Assembly (NCBI RefSeq): GCF_000422625.1
Contig: NZ_AUGK01000007.1
Coordinates: 83,043 to 147,042 of the forward strand
DNA: 64,000 nucleotides
Reading direction: 5' to 3'
Source of the DNA: Adlercreutzia mucosicola DSM 19490
GTDB lineage: Bacteria; Actinomycetota; Coriobacteriia; Coriobacteriales; Eggerthellaceae
Shown: positions 52,808 to 62,279 of the stretch, piece by piece
Position numbering within the stretch: the first letter of the stretch is position 1
Layout: each line of letters opens with the position of its first letter
Notes under the pieces: model-generated
Database searches by the model: none
Seen by the model: the letters and a program-made list of their open reading frames with translations, nothing else
Told to the model about the DNA's origin: nothing
Made by a program: the position numbers and the translations under genes

Positions 52808-54175
52808 GTGAAAAAGGGAAATGTGGCGGCGCTGCTGCCGATCGGGGTGTTCCTCGTCCTGTACCTGGGTCTCGGCATTCTATTCGAGTACGGTATGGGC
52901 ATCTCCATGGGCTTCTACAATATTCCCATCGTGGTGATCTTCCTTATCGCGCTTTTGGTGGCCTGCTTCCAGAATCGGAAGCTGCCCTTCGACGACAAGC
53001 TGGCCATCATGGGCCGCGGCATCGGTGACAAGACCATCGTCACCATGATCCTCATCTTCATGGCCGCCGGTGTGTTCGTGGGCACCGTGGGTCGCGACTC
53101 GGCCGAATCGGTGGCCTACCTCATGCTGTCGGTGATTCCGGCGGAGTTCTCCGTGGCCGTGCTGTTCGTGGTCAGCTGCTTTGTGTCCATCTCCATGGGC
53201 ACCTCGGTGGGCACCATCACGCTGATCACCCCCATCGCTGTGGCCGTGTCGGCCGCCTCCGGCTTCAGCCTGCCCTTGTGCGTGGGTTCGGTTATGGGTG
53301 GCGCCATGTTCGGCGACAACCTGTCGTTCATCTCCGACACCACCATCGCCGCTTGCCAGGGTCAGGGCTGCAAGATGCAGGACAAGTTCCGCGAGAACTT
53401 CAAGATCGCCCTGCCCGCGGCCATCGTGACGCTGGTGCTCATTCTGGTGCTGTCTCTGGGCTCGGACATCTCGGGCACCGTGCAGAACGACTACAACCTG
53501 CTGGAGCTCATCCCATACCTGATCGTGCTTGTCGGCGGCATTCTGGGCATCAACGTGTTCGTCGTGCTGCTGCTGGGCATCCTGTCCGGCTCCATCATCG
53601 TGGTGGCCGAGGGCGCCGTGGCAGCCACCGACCTGCTGGGCAACATGGGTACCGGCGCCGCCGGCATGTTCGAGACCACCATGGTGGCCGTGTTGGTGAG
53701 CGCCATCTGCGCCCTCATTCGCGAGAACGGCGGCTTCGTGGCCCTGCTCAACGGTATCAAGCGCGTGTTCAAGGGTCGCAAGGGCGGCCAGCTGGGCATG
53801 GGCCTGCTGGTGGGTGCCATGGACATCGCCACGGCCAACAACACCGTGGCCATCGTGATGGCGAACCCCATCGCTCACGAGATGGCCGAGACCTACGACA
53901 TCTCTCGGCGCAAGACGGCCTCGCTGCTGGACACTTTCTCCTGCGTGTTCCAGGGCGTGATTCCCTACGGCGCCCAGATGCTCGTGGCCATCTCCGCCTG
54001 CGCCGAGCTCGGGTTCTCGGTGACGGCGTTCCAGATCATGCCGTTTCTGTTCTACCCGTTCTTCCTGCTGTTGAGTTCGCTCGCGTTCATCTTCCTCGTG
54101 CCCGACAACCGCGGCTACGAGCCCGACCATGCGGCCTTCGAAGAAGAGGTCCTGGAAGTGGCCGAGGAGGCTTAG
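52808..54175 (+). CDS. NhaC-family Na+/H+ antiporter
   Basis: 455 residues, about twelve hydrophobic helices. Family features: SISMGTSVGTITLITPIAVAV and GGAMFGDNLSFISDTTIAA, the latter with the conserved Asp pair of the ion site, and GAMDIATANNTVAIVMANPIA. It may act as a Na+/H+ or malate-Na+/lactate antiporter; specificity unknown. GTG 52808 with GGAG upstream; strong terminator after it. Confidence 0.87.
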   Translation: MKKGNVAALLPIGVFLVLYLGLGILFEYGMGISMGFYNIPIVVIFLIALLVACFQNRKLPFDDKLAIMGRGIGDKTIVTMILIFMAAGVFVGTVGRDSAESVAYLMLSVIPAEFSVAVLFVVSCFVSISMGTSVGTITLITPIAVAVSAASGFSLPLCVGSVMGGAMFGDNLSFISDTTIAACQGQGCKMQDKFRENFKIALPAAIVTLVLILVLSLGSDISGTVQNDYNLLELIPYLIVLVGGILGINVFVVLLLGILSGSIIVVAEGAVAATDLLGNMGTGAAGMFETTMVAVLVSAICALIRENGGFVALLNGIKRVFKGRKGGQLGMGLLVGAMDIATANNTVAIVMANPIAHEMAETYDISRRKTASLLDTFSCVFQGVIPYGAQMLVAISACAELGFSVTAFQIMPFLFYPFFLLLSSLAFIFLVPDNRGYEPDHAAFEEEVLEVAEEA

Positions 54176-54210
54176 GGGTTCCAGGCACGCAAGGGCACGG
54201 ACAACGATGC

Positions 54211-54240
54211 AAGGGGCGGTCGCAAGGCCGCTCCTTTTCT
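54211..54240 (+). terminator. Intrinsic terminator of the NhaC gene
   Basis: 11-bp stem AAGGGGCGGTC (54211-54221) with 54226-54236, two G-U pairs, followed by a T-rich TTTTCT. Confidence 0.78.
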
Positions 54241-54419
54241 TGCGGTGCGCAGGGTTGACGGGGCCGTTAAGGTCGGCTGCCGGGCGTTGCCGTTGGGGGC
54301 GCCTGCTGGGAGGGCACCTGCCGGGGGGCTGCTGTGCGGGGCGCCTGCCGGGGCCGCTATCGGCCGGACATTTGGGCGGAGCGGCCGATTGTCGGGCGTC
54401 CGATTTCGCGCGGGGCTCG

Positions 54420-55181
54420 CTACCACTCTTCCAGTGGGTGGTAGTCGGTAAGAGCCACGGATTCGGGCGTGATGGCGAAGTCGGCCTGCCAGAGCTCCAC
54501 GCCGGCGGCGCGCGCCTCGCCCACGCAAGCGAGCACCTCCTCGTAGGTGGTGCCGTGGTAGTAGCGGAAGCCGTCGTTGGCGTAGTAGAGACAGTACAGG
54601 ATGACGGCCCGCTCGTTGTGCTGGAGGGACGCGGCCAGCTCGCGCAGATGGCGCTGGACGCGCTCGGTGGAGTTGAAGGGGGCCGGAGGCACCGTGGGCA
54701 CCCAAGGCGGAATGGCGGTCTGGATTTGCACGAGGGGCGTCTTCACTTCCAGGTATTGGTTCTCGTTCACGAGGAAGTCGAGGCGCGAGGAGCCCAAGGG
54801 CACTTCGCGGCGCAGGTGGCGCACGGGTCCGGTGATGGCCTTGAGGGCGTCCTCGCGCAGGAAGTGCTCCACATAGCGGTTCGAGGCATTCTGGTTGATG
54901 CCGATCCAGCGCTTATGGGGGTCGTCGGGTCGCTGCAGCGAGAAGGCCTCCACGGTGAGGGGCAGCTTGCGTCGGGGGTTGTGGGAGTCGGAGACCAGGC
55001 AGGGCCGTCCCGTCAGATCCAGGTCGCCGATGCGCGAGACGGCTGGGCAGTGGCAGCGCACGGGAACACCGTCGCCGAAGCCCACGTCCATGATGAAGCG
55101 GTTCGGCCGCGCGAGAATGGTCCCTTCCCGCAAGGGTTCGGGGAACAGCAGCGGGGCGGGGGCATCGTGAGGGGCGATCAT
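54420..55181 (-). CDS. sfsA: SfsA-like protein
   Basis: 253 residues. Sugar fermentation stimulation protein A family: OB-like N-terminus and a PD-(D/E)XK nuclease-like C-terminal domain. Family landmarks RPNRFIMDV, SSRLDFLV and YLEVKTPLV, with D, E and K in nuclease positions, are present. Start 55181 (MIAPHD) has AAGGA at good spacing; ATG 55187 is too close. Function in cells not settled. Confidence 0.85.
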   Translation of the reverse strand: MIAPHDAPAPLLFPEPLREGTILARPNRFIMDVGFGDGVPVRCHCPAVSRIGDLDLTGRPCLVSDSHNPRRKLPLTVEAFSLQRPDDPHKRWIGINQNASNRYVEHFLREDALKAITGPVRHLRREVPLGSSRLDFLVNENQYLEVKTPLVQIQTAIPPWVPTVPPAPFNSTERVQRHLRELAASLQHNERAVILYCLYYANDGFRYYHGTTYEEVLACVGEARAAGVELWQADFAITPESVALTDYHPLEEW

Positions 55182-55211
55182 GGGCATCCTTGCGAGCAGA
55201 AAGTAAAATTA

Positions 55212-55361
55212 TGGACAAAAACGCGTCGAGTGAGCTCTTTAGGGTCCCATTATGGGCGCAGCGGGCCTCGTAGAGGGGTTTTCGATCCATTTTGATAGGG
55301 AGTTGTGACAAAAACAGGGCCCAACGTGGATCGTCGAGTTCACTCGACGCGTTTTTGTCCA
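55212..55361. repeat. Long perfect inverted-repeat element (22-bp arms, 106-base centre)
   Basis: Arms 55212-55233 (contains AACGCGTCGAGTGA) and 55340-55361 are perfect complements over 22 bases, and outside them 10 of 12 further bases are symmetric, giving about 34 bp in all. The centre is 106 bases, exactly as in 14530-14681. A third partial copy GTCGAG (55333-55338) sits just before the right arm and could pair with it as an alternative hairpin. The gap around it (55182-55542) has no gene but holds G runs of 7 and 10. Confidence 0.8.
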
Positions 55362-55542
55362 ATATTTTCCCGAGTGCTCAGGGGGGGTCGGCGATGGGCG
55401 GCTCGCGCGGGGGGGGGGTGGGGCTGTCGATCTGCCCCACGGCCGCGTGGGGCGCAGTGAGGCGGGCGAGGGCTTGGAAAGGGCCTCGGTGGGCCGAGCC
55501 ATTCGGGTGTCCTGGCCATTGGTCAAAATCGCGCCCGGAGCT

Positions 55543-57009
55543 TTACTCCGTTCGGCGCTGACCGGCTGCTGAGGCTATGGTCTGGTCGGTGAGGTTGATG
55601 AGCTCCTGGCGCGAGTGGACACCGAGTTTCGCATATAAATGCTTGATGTGGGTCTTGACCGTTTGGTATGAGAGGACGTATTTCTCTGCGATGAATTTGC
55701 CGTCCCGTCCTCGGGCCAGCAGGATGAGGATCTCCGTTTCGCGCGGGGTGAGCCCGTGCTGCTTGCCGAGGAGGCGGCAGGCGCCGTCGATGTGGCTGCC
55801 GATCTGCTCGATCTCCGGGGGAGTGACGAGCCTGACCTCGCTCACCGCCTCCGTGAAGCTGAAGTGGCGGAACCCGAGCCAGAGAAAGGCCACGAAGCAA
55901 AAGACCATGATGCTGGCAAACACGGCCGCCATCTGCGGGTTGCTGGCCGTGAGTTGGTTCGTCGCATGGCCGACCATGGCGCCGGCATCGGTGCCGAGGC
56001 TGCTCGCGGCCCGCACAAAGCCCACCATGGGAAGCAGCATGAACAGGTTGCGCCGCCCGGTGAAGGCGAGCAGGATCCAGAGCAGCAGGTAGAAGCAGTC
56101 GCGCCCGGCCCCCAGAAGGGAGTTCGTCGTCCCCTCGGCGGAGGCGATCTCGTAGGGCGCCACCAGGTATCCGGCCACCACAAGGAGAACGGAGAGGGAG
56201 AAAAGCCGGTCCTCGCTCTTCTGGGACTTGTCGATCACGACCATGGCGAAGGCGACCGCCACGATAACGTCGCTGGCGAGAGTGACCAAGGGGGCGTTGT
56301 TCTGCTGGTTGAAGGCGATGGCGTAGCCGGAGGCCGTGGCGATGAGAAACACGCACAGCAGGAGCGGCGCAAAGGGGGCGAAGCCCTTGAGATCCTGCAG
56401 GGCCGATGCCCCGCTTTGCCGGATGCTTGCAAGGGATGGCTCCGCGAGTCTCCAGACGAGGGCGAGGGAGGCGAGTATGCACAGCGCCAGAATCGCGCAG
56501 GCGGCTTCTGTGGGCCAGCCGATGGGGATGAGAGCGCAGCCGGCGCTCGAGAGGATGGCGCCTCCGCCGGCGACCAGCAGGACGCTGCGGCTCGTCGGGA
56601 GCGTGCTGAGGGCGATGGTGAACATGCCTGTGAGCCATGTCGAGGCCGCCGCCCGGCACAAAAGGCCTGCGAGGGTGAGCAGGCTGTTGTTTGCGACGAT
56701 GCCGACTCCCAGGCAAATGACGCCTGCGGTGATGGCGATAGAGGCGCCTGCGGTGAGCATTCGGGCGTTGAGGAGGGCGGGGCGCCGCAGGGCGACGACG
56801 GCCAAAAGGACGAAAGCGCCGGCGTTGGCGAGGGTGGCGATCTCGCGGCCGATGGCGAAGAAGTCGGCCATGCTCGCGTAAATGGTCGCATTGATGATGG
56901 CCCCCGACGCCTCGAGCAGGATAAGGGCGCCCAGGCAGCGCAGGGCCGCCAGGCGCGAGGGCGCGCTGGAGCGGGGCGCCGCGGGGGTGGGTGCAGCGGG
57001 GTGAGCCAT
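55543..57009 (-). CDS. LuxR-family regulator with membrane sensor domain, pair 3
   Basis: 488 residues, about 12 hydrophobic helices and a C-terminal LuxR/GerE domain (LTPRETEILILLARGRD, TVKTHIKHLYAKLGVHSR). ATG 57009 with AGAGAGGA upstream. Divergent from the flavoprotein at 57284; candidate operator repeats lie between them. Confidence 0.88.
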   Translation of the reverse strand: MAHPAAPTPAAPRSSAPSRLAALRCLGALILLEASGAIINATIYASMADFFAIGREIATLANAGAFVLLAVVALRRPALLNARMLTAGASIAITAGVICLGVGIVANNSLLTLAGLLCRAAASTWLTGMFTIALSTLPTSRSVLLVAGGGAILSSAGCALIPIGWPTEAACAILALCILASLALVWRLAEPSLASIRQSGASALQDLKGFAPFAPLLLCVFLIATASGYAIAFNQQNNAPLVTLASDVIVAVAFAMVVIDKSQKSEDRLFSLSVLLVVAGYLVAPYEIASAEGTTNSLLGAGRDCFYLLLWILLAFTGRRNLFMLLPMVGFVRAASSLGTDAGAMVGHATNQLTASNPQMAAVFASIMVFCFVAFLWLGFRHFSFTEAVSEVRLVTPPEIEQIGSHIDGACRLLGKQHGLTPRETEILILLARGRDGKFIAEKYVLSYQTVKTHIKHLYAKLGVHSRQELINLTDQTIASAAGQRRTE

Positions 57010-57074
57010 GGGATGTCCTCTCTTTCGATGAGCTACTCTATCGTCCCTCGCGGCGAGAGGGGCCCGAGAAAGCC

Positions 57075-57124
57075 CAGAATGCCCCACGGTGGGGTAGGGC
57101 TTTTCCGGTCAGAATGCCCCATGG
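57075..57124. promoter_or_regulatory. Direct repeats in the divergent region of pair 3
   Basis: CAGAATGCCCCACGG (57075-57089) and CAGAATGCCCCATGG (57110-57124), one mismatch, starts 35 bases apart. The first contains the dyad CCCCAC-G-GTGGGG (57082-57094); the second keeps a weaker one. Good candidate binding sites for the LuxR protein of this pair. Confidence 0.6.
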
Positions 57125-57283
57125 AGGGGGGCGACGGTGGGGGCGGAACGCTGGCAGACTGGCCATCGCTAGCCGGGCCGAGGGCATCGCGGACCGGGGC
57201 GACCGACAAGACGGTCGCAGGCATTCTGAAAGATGCTAGGGAAGTGGGCGCCCAGGGCGCCGCAGGTTGCAAGGAGGGCAACT

Positions 57284-59023
57284 ATGACGAACAACACATC
57301 GGGTATCTCGCGCCGCGGATTTTTGACCGGGGCCACCGCCGCGGGAGCCTTCGCCGCGTTGGGTCTGGCCGGCTGCGCCCCTAAGGCGCAGGGCGATGCC
57401 ATGGCCGAGACCAAGGGGTCGGGCGGCGCCTCTGAGGGCGCCTCTGCCAACGACTGGCTGGGGTCCGCTCCCGAGATTTCCGACGACCAGATTACCGCCA
57501 CGCGCGACTGCGAGGTGCTTATCGTGGGCGCGGGCATGTCCGGCATCATGGCGGCGGCCACGGCAGCCGATTTGGGCGTCGACTTCATCGTGGCCGAGAA
57601 GGGCAGCGAGCCGGCGGCCTCCCACTTCGACGTGGGCGCGGTGAATTCCCGCTTCACCTCCGAGCTCACGGGGCAGACCATCGACAAGGGCCGCATCCTG
57701 AACGAGCTCAACCGCTACGCCTCCTTCAAGAACGACGCCTCCGTGGCCAGAACCTGGATTGAGGAGAGCGGCCCTACGGTGGAGTGGCTCCAGGCGTTTT
57801 ACGAGGACAAGCTCGGCGCCTGCCAGGTGACCGTCGATGTGGAGAACGGCGGCGAGGGCGATGCGGGCGGCACCATCTACTACATTCCCCCGGAGTGCCA
57901 CGCCTTCCTCGACGGCGAGGGCGAGCGCATTGTTCATGTGGAGGCCATGACCGAGATTCTCAGCGGCATGGGCCACGAGGTGAGCTACAGCTACGATCTC
58001 GCCAAACTGATCCGCCAGGACGGGGGCCGCGTGGAGGGCGCCGTCTTCAACACCCCCGACGGCTTCGTACGTGTGAACGCGAGCAAGGGCGTGGTGCTCG
58101 CCACGGGCGGCTATCCGGCCAATGCCGACATGGTGCGGGCTCGCAACCCCATTGTTCCCGCCTGCGTGACGAGCACGAATTACAACCAGAACAACACCGG
58201 CATGGGCATCAAGGCCGCGCTGTGGGTCGGAGCCGATATGGACAAGACCCCGGCGGCCATGATCTTCGATCGCGGTATCGTGGAGCCGGGGGTGGACGCC
58301 GGGTACACGAGCGACGATTCCGAGGCGGTGTTTGCCACCGGCGGCCAGTTCAACTTGGGCAGCCAGCCGTTTTTGAAGGTGAGCCGCAACGGCGTCCGCA
58401 TCGCCAATGAGAGCTGCAACTACGACGCTATCTGCCATGCGGCCAGCAACCATCCCGGCGGTGTATGGGCGCTCATCATGGACGCGAACGCTCCCGAGGA
58501 CGTGCAGCGCTTCAAGAGCCAGGGCTGCTCGGCCGGTACGTGGAAGCGCACGCTGAAGGGCAAGACCGTTGACGAGGCCTACAGCGAGAAGTACATCGAC
58601 ACGGGTCTTATGATGAAGGCCGACACCCTTGATGAGCTCGCCGACAAGCTGGGCTTTACGGGCGACGCAAAGGAGCAGTTCCTCGCCACGGTGGAGCGTT
58701 ACAACGAGCTCTACGATGCCGGCGAGGATGTGGATATGGGCAAGGAGACCTATCGCCTGTCCGCCATTCGCACCGCTCCCTTCTACGGCGCATGGTTCGG
58801 CGGCGCCCTGCTGACGACTCTGGACGGTCTGCGCATCAACAAGGACACCCAGGTGCTGGATGCCGACGCCAACCCCATCGAGGGCCTGTGCGCCGTGGGC
58901 ACCTGCTCGGGCAGCTACTACTCGGGCAACTACCCGGTGTATCTTGTGGGCAACTGCCTCGGTCGCCAGGTGACCTTCGGCCGTCACGCGGTGCGCTTCC
59001 TGACCGGCGACCTTCAGGCCTAG
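57284..59023 (+). CDS. Tat-exported FAD-dependent reductase, pair 3
   Basis: 579 residues from ATG 57284 with AAGGAGG 6 bases upstream. Twin-arginine signal SRRGFLTGAT with lipobox LAGC, FAD motif GAGMSGIMAAATAADLGV, and the C-terminal FAD contact VGTCSGSYYSGNYPVYLVGN. The end resembles the cytochrome-linked flavoprotein at 21310-23025 more than pair 2. No FMN or heme domain. Acceptor unknown; regulated by the divergent LuxR gene by inference. Confidence 0.9.
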   Translation: MTNNTSGISRRGFLTGATAAGAFAALGLAGCAPKAQGDAMAETKGSGGASEGASANDWLGSAPEISDDQITATRDCEVLIVGAGMSGIMAAATAADLGVDFIVAEKGSEPAASHFDVGAVNSRFTSELTGQTIDKGRILNELNRYASFKNDASVARTWIEESGPTVEWLQAFYEDKLGACQVTVDVENGGEGDAGGTIYYIPPECHAFLDGEGERIVHVEAMTEILSGMGHEVSYSYDLAKLIRQDGGRVEGAVFNTPDGFVRVNASKGVVLATGGYPANADMVRARNPIVPACVTSTNYNQNNTGMGIKAALWVGADMDKTPAAMIFDRGIVEPGVDAGYTSDDSEAVFATGGQFNLGSQPFLKVSRNGVRIANESCNYDAICHAASNHPGGVWALIMDANAPEDVQRFKSQGCSAGTWKRTLKGKTVDEAYSEKYIDTGLMMKADTLDELADKLGFTGDAKEQFLATVERYNELYDAGEDVDMGKETYRLSAIRTAPFYGAWFGGALLTTLDGLRINKDTQVLDADANPIEGLCAVGTCSGSYYSGNYPVYLVGNCLGRQVTFGRHAVRFLTGDLQA

Positions 59024-59060
59024 CGCCTCGGTCGTGGCGTCCTGTCTTTTTCCCTCCCTC

Positions 59061-59089
59061 GGAGAAGCCCGCCCCGTGCGGGCTTCTCC
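59061..59089 (+). terminator. Hairpin after flavoprotein of pair 3
   Basis: Perfect 12-bp stem (59061-59072 with 59078-59089) 38 bases after the stop, no clear T run. Confidence 0.6.
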
Positions 59090-59164
59090 GCTATACGGCC
59101 GGGGCCCTGCCGGGCAGCGTCGGGGTCGCACGGGCCCTGATCGGGGCCAGTACCCCGGCTAGGG

Positions 59165-59200
59165 CTCCGGCCAGGACTCCGGCCAGGACTCCGGCCAGTA
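59165..59200. repeat. Three tandem 12-base repeats
   Basis: CTCCGGCCAGGA repeated at 59165, 59177 and 59189 (the third with one change) in the gap before the convergent hydrolase gene. Confidence 0.7.
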
Positions 59201-59250
59201 CCCTGGCGAGCGCGGGGCTCTGCGCTTCGCGGGAAGGGGCAGCCTGCTCT

Positions 59251-59979
59251 CTAGGGCCGCGCGGGGCGGTCGGCGGCATCGGCGAGGGCCTGGAAGAGGC
59301 CGCGGTGGCGCTCGAGGTACTCGGGGTGCCACTGGACGCCGAGGTAGAAGCGGTGGGCGGGATCCTCCACCGCCTCGATGACGCGGTCGTCGCTGCGGGC
59401 CGCCACGAGCAGCCCCGGTGCCAGCCGGTCGATGGCCTGATGGTGCATGGAGTTCACCGACAGCAGGCCCGCGCGACCGAGGGCGCAGGCCAGAAGGCTG
59501 CCCTCGGCGACGGTGACGCTGCCGGTGGTGCGCTCGTAGGGCGGCTCCTGGCGGTGCCCCACGGCGGTGACGCCGCAGGCGTGCAGGTCGCGGTGCAGGG
59601 TGCCCCTCAGGGCCGCGTTCATGATCTGCATACCGCGGCAGATGCCCAGGGTGGGCAGGCCGCGCTCGCGGGCGCCGCGGGCCAAGGCCAGCTCGAAGGC
59701 ATCGCGGTTCTCATCCACGCCCATCAGGTCATCGCCCGCATCGGCATCGGCGGCCTGATCATAGGCCCGGGGGTGGATGTCGCCGCCCCCGCTGATGATG
59801 AGACCGTCCACGGCCGTCAGGGCCTTTTCGGCCAAAGTCTCGTTTGCCGTGACGCCCCCGGCCACGGGCGACAGCAGCACGGGCAGCGCCCCGGTGGCCG
59901 CCACGCTCTCGATGTACTCCACGTTCACACGCTGGAAGCCGTCGGCTTCGTTCAGCGTGGTGGTGATGCCGATGATCAC
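59251..59979 (-). CDS. Class-I glutamine-amidotransferase-like hydrolase (peptidase C26, PuuD-like)
   Basis: 242 residues. Nucleophile elbow GICRGMQ with Cys114, and YLGVQWHPE carrying the catalytic His-X-Glu. Similar to gamma-glutamyl-gamma-aminobutyrate hydrolase (PuuD) and related gamma-glutamyl hydrolases. No other putrescine-degradation gene is here, so the substrate is open. ATG 59979; ribosome site weak (GGAGCAG). Confidence 0.85.
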   Translation of the reverse strand: MIIGITTTLNEADGFQRVNVEYIESVAATGALPVLLSPVAGGVTANETLAEKALTAVDGLIISGGGDIHPRAYDQAADADAGDDLMGVDENRDAFELALARGARERGLPTLGICRGMQIMNAALRGTLHRDLHACGVTAVGHRQEPPYERTTGSVTVAEGSLLACALGRAGLLSVNSMHHQAIDRLAPGLLVAARSDDRVIEAVEDPAHRFYLGVQWHPEYLERHRGLFQALADAADRPARP

Positions 59980-60169
59980 AGGTACTGCTCCCTCTATCTT
60001 CTACCTGGTCGGTAAAGGGCACGCGATGTCCGAATCCAGCGCCGCGATCGCGCCGCATCGTCTGGCAGGGGTGCTTTTCTCTCAAAAATACCACCACGAG
60101 CGCCTCATCGGCAACGATGTTCTTTGGCACGAACCTTGCTAGCAGGGGGCGAAGGGACGCCCCGCAGCC

Positions 60170-60568
60170 GTGGAAGGCAGAAAATGGGATCGAAAACGGG
60201 CCCCCGAGGAGGCCTTCGCCGCCTTCTTCGCCGCGCATACTGCCGAAGAGACCGAGGATATCCTTGCCGACGGCGGGGTGCCCTGCTCGCGGCTCATGGA
60301 TTACAAGGCCGCCCGCAACCACCCGCACTACCAGGCGCGCGGCGTCATCGCCGAGTGGCCGGCCTGCGACGACGAGTCGGTGATCCCTGGTGTGAAGGTA
60401 GTGCCCGATCTGGCGAACCACCCCGGCCGGGTGTGGCGCGGCGCGCCGGCCACGGGCCAGGACAACGAGGACGTGCTCGGCGAGCTGGGCATCGATGGGG
60501 CCACCATCGCCACCATGTACGACAAGCAGCTCTTGGGGAAGCGCCCCTACTACCAGCACGGCGTGTAG
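60170..60568 (+). pseudogene. C-terminal fragment of a CaiB-type CoA-transferase
   Basis: The frame encodes only the last third of a family-III CoA-transferase: FAAHTAEETEDILADGGVPC, then the HPHYQARGVI and NHPGRVWRGAP landmarks that correspond to the end of CaiB. The N-terminal two thirds, with the catalytic Asp, are missing and the sequence upstream (59980-60169) is unrelated. It is most likely the remnant of a second copy of the intact gene downstream or of a related gene. Confidence 0.8.
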
Positions 60569-60597
60569 GGGCAGATGCCATGCGGGGGCGGCTCGTA

Positions 60598-60617
60598 GGG
60601 CGGCCGCCAGGCCGCCC
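60598..60617. terminator. GC hairpin between fragment and intact CoA-transferase gene
   Basis: Perfect 8-bp stem GGGCGGCC (60598-60605) with 60610-60617, four-base loop, no T run. The rest of the 60569-60856 gap has no gene. Confidence 0.45.
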
Positions 60618-60856
60618 GCAAGCGCGTCGCAGTTGCGGGCGGGGTGAGCCCCGCCCCGATGGAGGATCGCGTGGGGGATGGGCGACGCGAGTGCCGCACC
60701 CCTCGTAGGAGGGTCTGAAATAGCCTCAAACAACGGGCGGTCACTTGTAAATGTGGCACGCATGTTGCTTGCAAAACTATCAGGGAATCTCGCTGCGCTA
60801 TGCGGCGTGACTTGGGGGGCTCGCCTCGGCGGGCCCATGAGACAAGGAGGTAGCCT

Positions 60857-62101
60857 ATGAAGTCTTCAGAGCGTCCTAAGTTCGGCAACTTGCAGAACCT
60901 GAAGGTTCTCAACGCCGGTGCTGTCATCGCGGCCCCGTTCGTGTGCGAGCTGTTCGCCGAGCAGGGAGCCGACGTTATCGAGCTGGAGAGCACCATGGCC
61001 CCCGACATGTACCGCATGTACGGCGATGCCTGGTCGGTGGACCGCCGCAACCAGCGCATGATGTCGCTGAACATTCCCTCGCCCGAGGGCAAGGAGATCC
61101 TGCTGCAGATGGTGAAGTGGGCCGACGTGCTGGTGGAGTCCTCCAAGGGCGGCACCTGGGCCAAGTGGGGCCTCACCGACGAGGTGCTGTGGGAGGCCAA
61201 TCCGGCTCTCGTTATCCTGCATATCTCCGGCTTCGGCAACTGGGGCGATCCGAACTATGTGCGCAAGGCCTCGTTCGATCCCATCGGCCAGGCGTTCTCC
61301 GGCTATTCCAACCTGAACGGCTTCCCGGGCTGCCCGCCGAACGTGACCAAGCCCTTCACCGGCGACTTCGCCACGGCGCTCATGGGCGCTTGGGCCACGC
61401 TTGCCGCCGTTATCCGCGCCCGTGAGACCGGCGAGGGCGAGTCCATCGACTGCACCCAGTTCGAGTCCCTCGTGCGCATCCAGGGCGCCACGCTGTCCGA
61501 CGGTATCAACCACGGCATCCAGCCCATGCGCATCGGCAACGAGGATCTAGTGGGCGCCTGCGCCGGCTCCCAGAAGTGCAAGGACGGCTACGTGCAGGTT
61601 GCCGTGGGCGGTGCCGGTCCGGTGCGCAAGCTCGTGGAGTTCCTCGGCTTCGCCGAGGACGAGGACTTCCAGCCGTTGGGGTCCTACGCCTCCATCACCC
61701 GCGCCCCGGGCTGCAAGAGCCTGGACGAGCCCCTGCCGCCCCGCGCCGCGAAGTTCCGCGCCGCGCTGGACGCCTGGTGCGAGGAGCGCACGGTGGAGGA
61801 AGTGAACCGCACCTTCTCCGAGATGGGCATTCCGGTGAGCCCGCACATGACCTACGCCATGATGCTGGAGGACCCGCACTACCAGGCCCGCGAGGTGTTC
61901 ATCGACGTCTACGATGAGATCACCGGCAAGGATGTGAAGCAGGTCAACATGATGCCCAAGTTCTCGAAGCACCCGGGCCAGGTGATCCGCGGCGGCGCCA
62001 AGTATGGTGCCGACACCGAGGACATCATGGAGGAGTTCGGCTATTCCCCCGAGGAAATCGAGGCCTTCTACGAGAAGGGCGTGCTCAAGAAGGGCGAGTA
62101 A
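60857..62101 (+). CDS. CaiB/BaiF family-III CoA-transferase (CaiB-like)
   Basis: 414 residues. Strong likeness to carnitine CoA-transferase CaiB: opening RPKFGNLQNLKVLNAG, DRRNQRMMSLNI, ASKG-like ESSKGG, TDEVLWEANPALVILHISGFG, QAFSGY, and catalytic Asp170 in KPFTGDF. It should move CoA between carboxylates through an aspartyl-CoA intermediate. Whether the substrate is carnitine/butyrobetaine, oxalate/formate or a bile acid is open; no other cai or bai gene is here. ATG 60857 with AAGGAGG upstream. Followed by an OFA transporter, so uptake and activation of one acid seem linked. Confidence 0.87.
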   Translation: MKSSERPKFGNLQNLKVLNAGAVIAAPFVCELFAEQGADVIELESTMAPDMYRMYGDAWSVDRRNQRMMSLNIPSPEGKEILLQMVKWADVLVESSKGGTWAKWGLTDEVLWEANPALVILHISGFGNWGDPNYVRKASFDPIGQAFSGYSNLNGFPGCPPNVTKPFTGDFATALMGAWATLAAVIRARETGEGESIDCTQFESLVRIQGATLSDGINHGIQPMRIGNEDLVGACAGSQKCKDGYVQVAVGGAGPVRKLVEFLGFAEDEDFQPLGSYASITRAPGCKSLDEPLPPRAAKFRAALDAWCEERTVEEVNRTFSEMGIPVSPHMTYAMMLEDPHYQAREVFIDVYDEITGKDVKQVNMMPKFSKHPGQVIRGGAKYGADTEDIMEEFGYSPEEIEAFYEKGVLKKGE

Positions 62102-62171
62102 GCGTTTTGCCGGAAGGGGCGCGGGGCGCGCTCGTGTGTGGCCCGCCTCCTTTCCACGGTATAGGGGTAAT

Positions 62172-62260
62172 TAGCAAAAACGGTAGCCGGGCTTCGTTGC
62201 AGAGGAGTTTGCGGCACGGTTTTTGCTAGTGATACGACGGCTGGATTGCAGTCCAGCCGT
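62172..62260 (+). promoter_or_regulatory. Two hairpins between CoA-transferase and transporter genes
   Basis: TAGCAAAAAC (62172-62181) with its complement (62219-62228) around 37 bases, then ACGGCTGGA (62237-62245) with TCCAGCCGT (62252-62260). The second ends 10 bases before the ribosome site AAGGAGAAAG of the transporter. They could attenuate or stabilise the transcript; the first resembles the shorter intergenic elements of the window. Confidence 0.55.
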
Positions 62261-62279
62261 TCAGAGATAAGGAGAAAGA

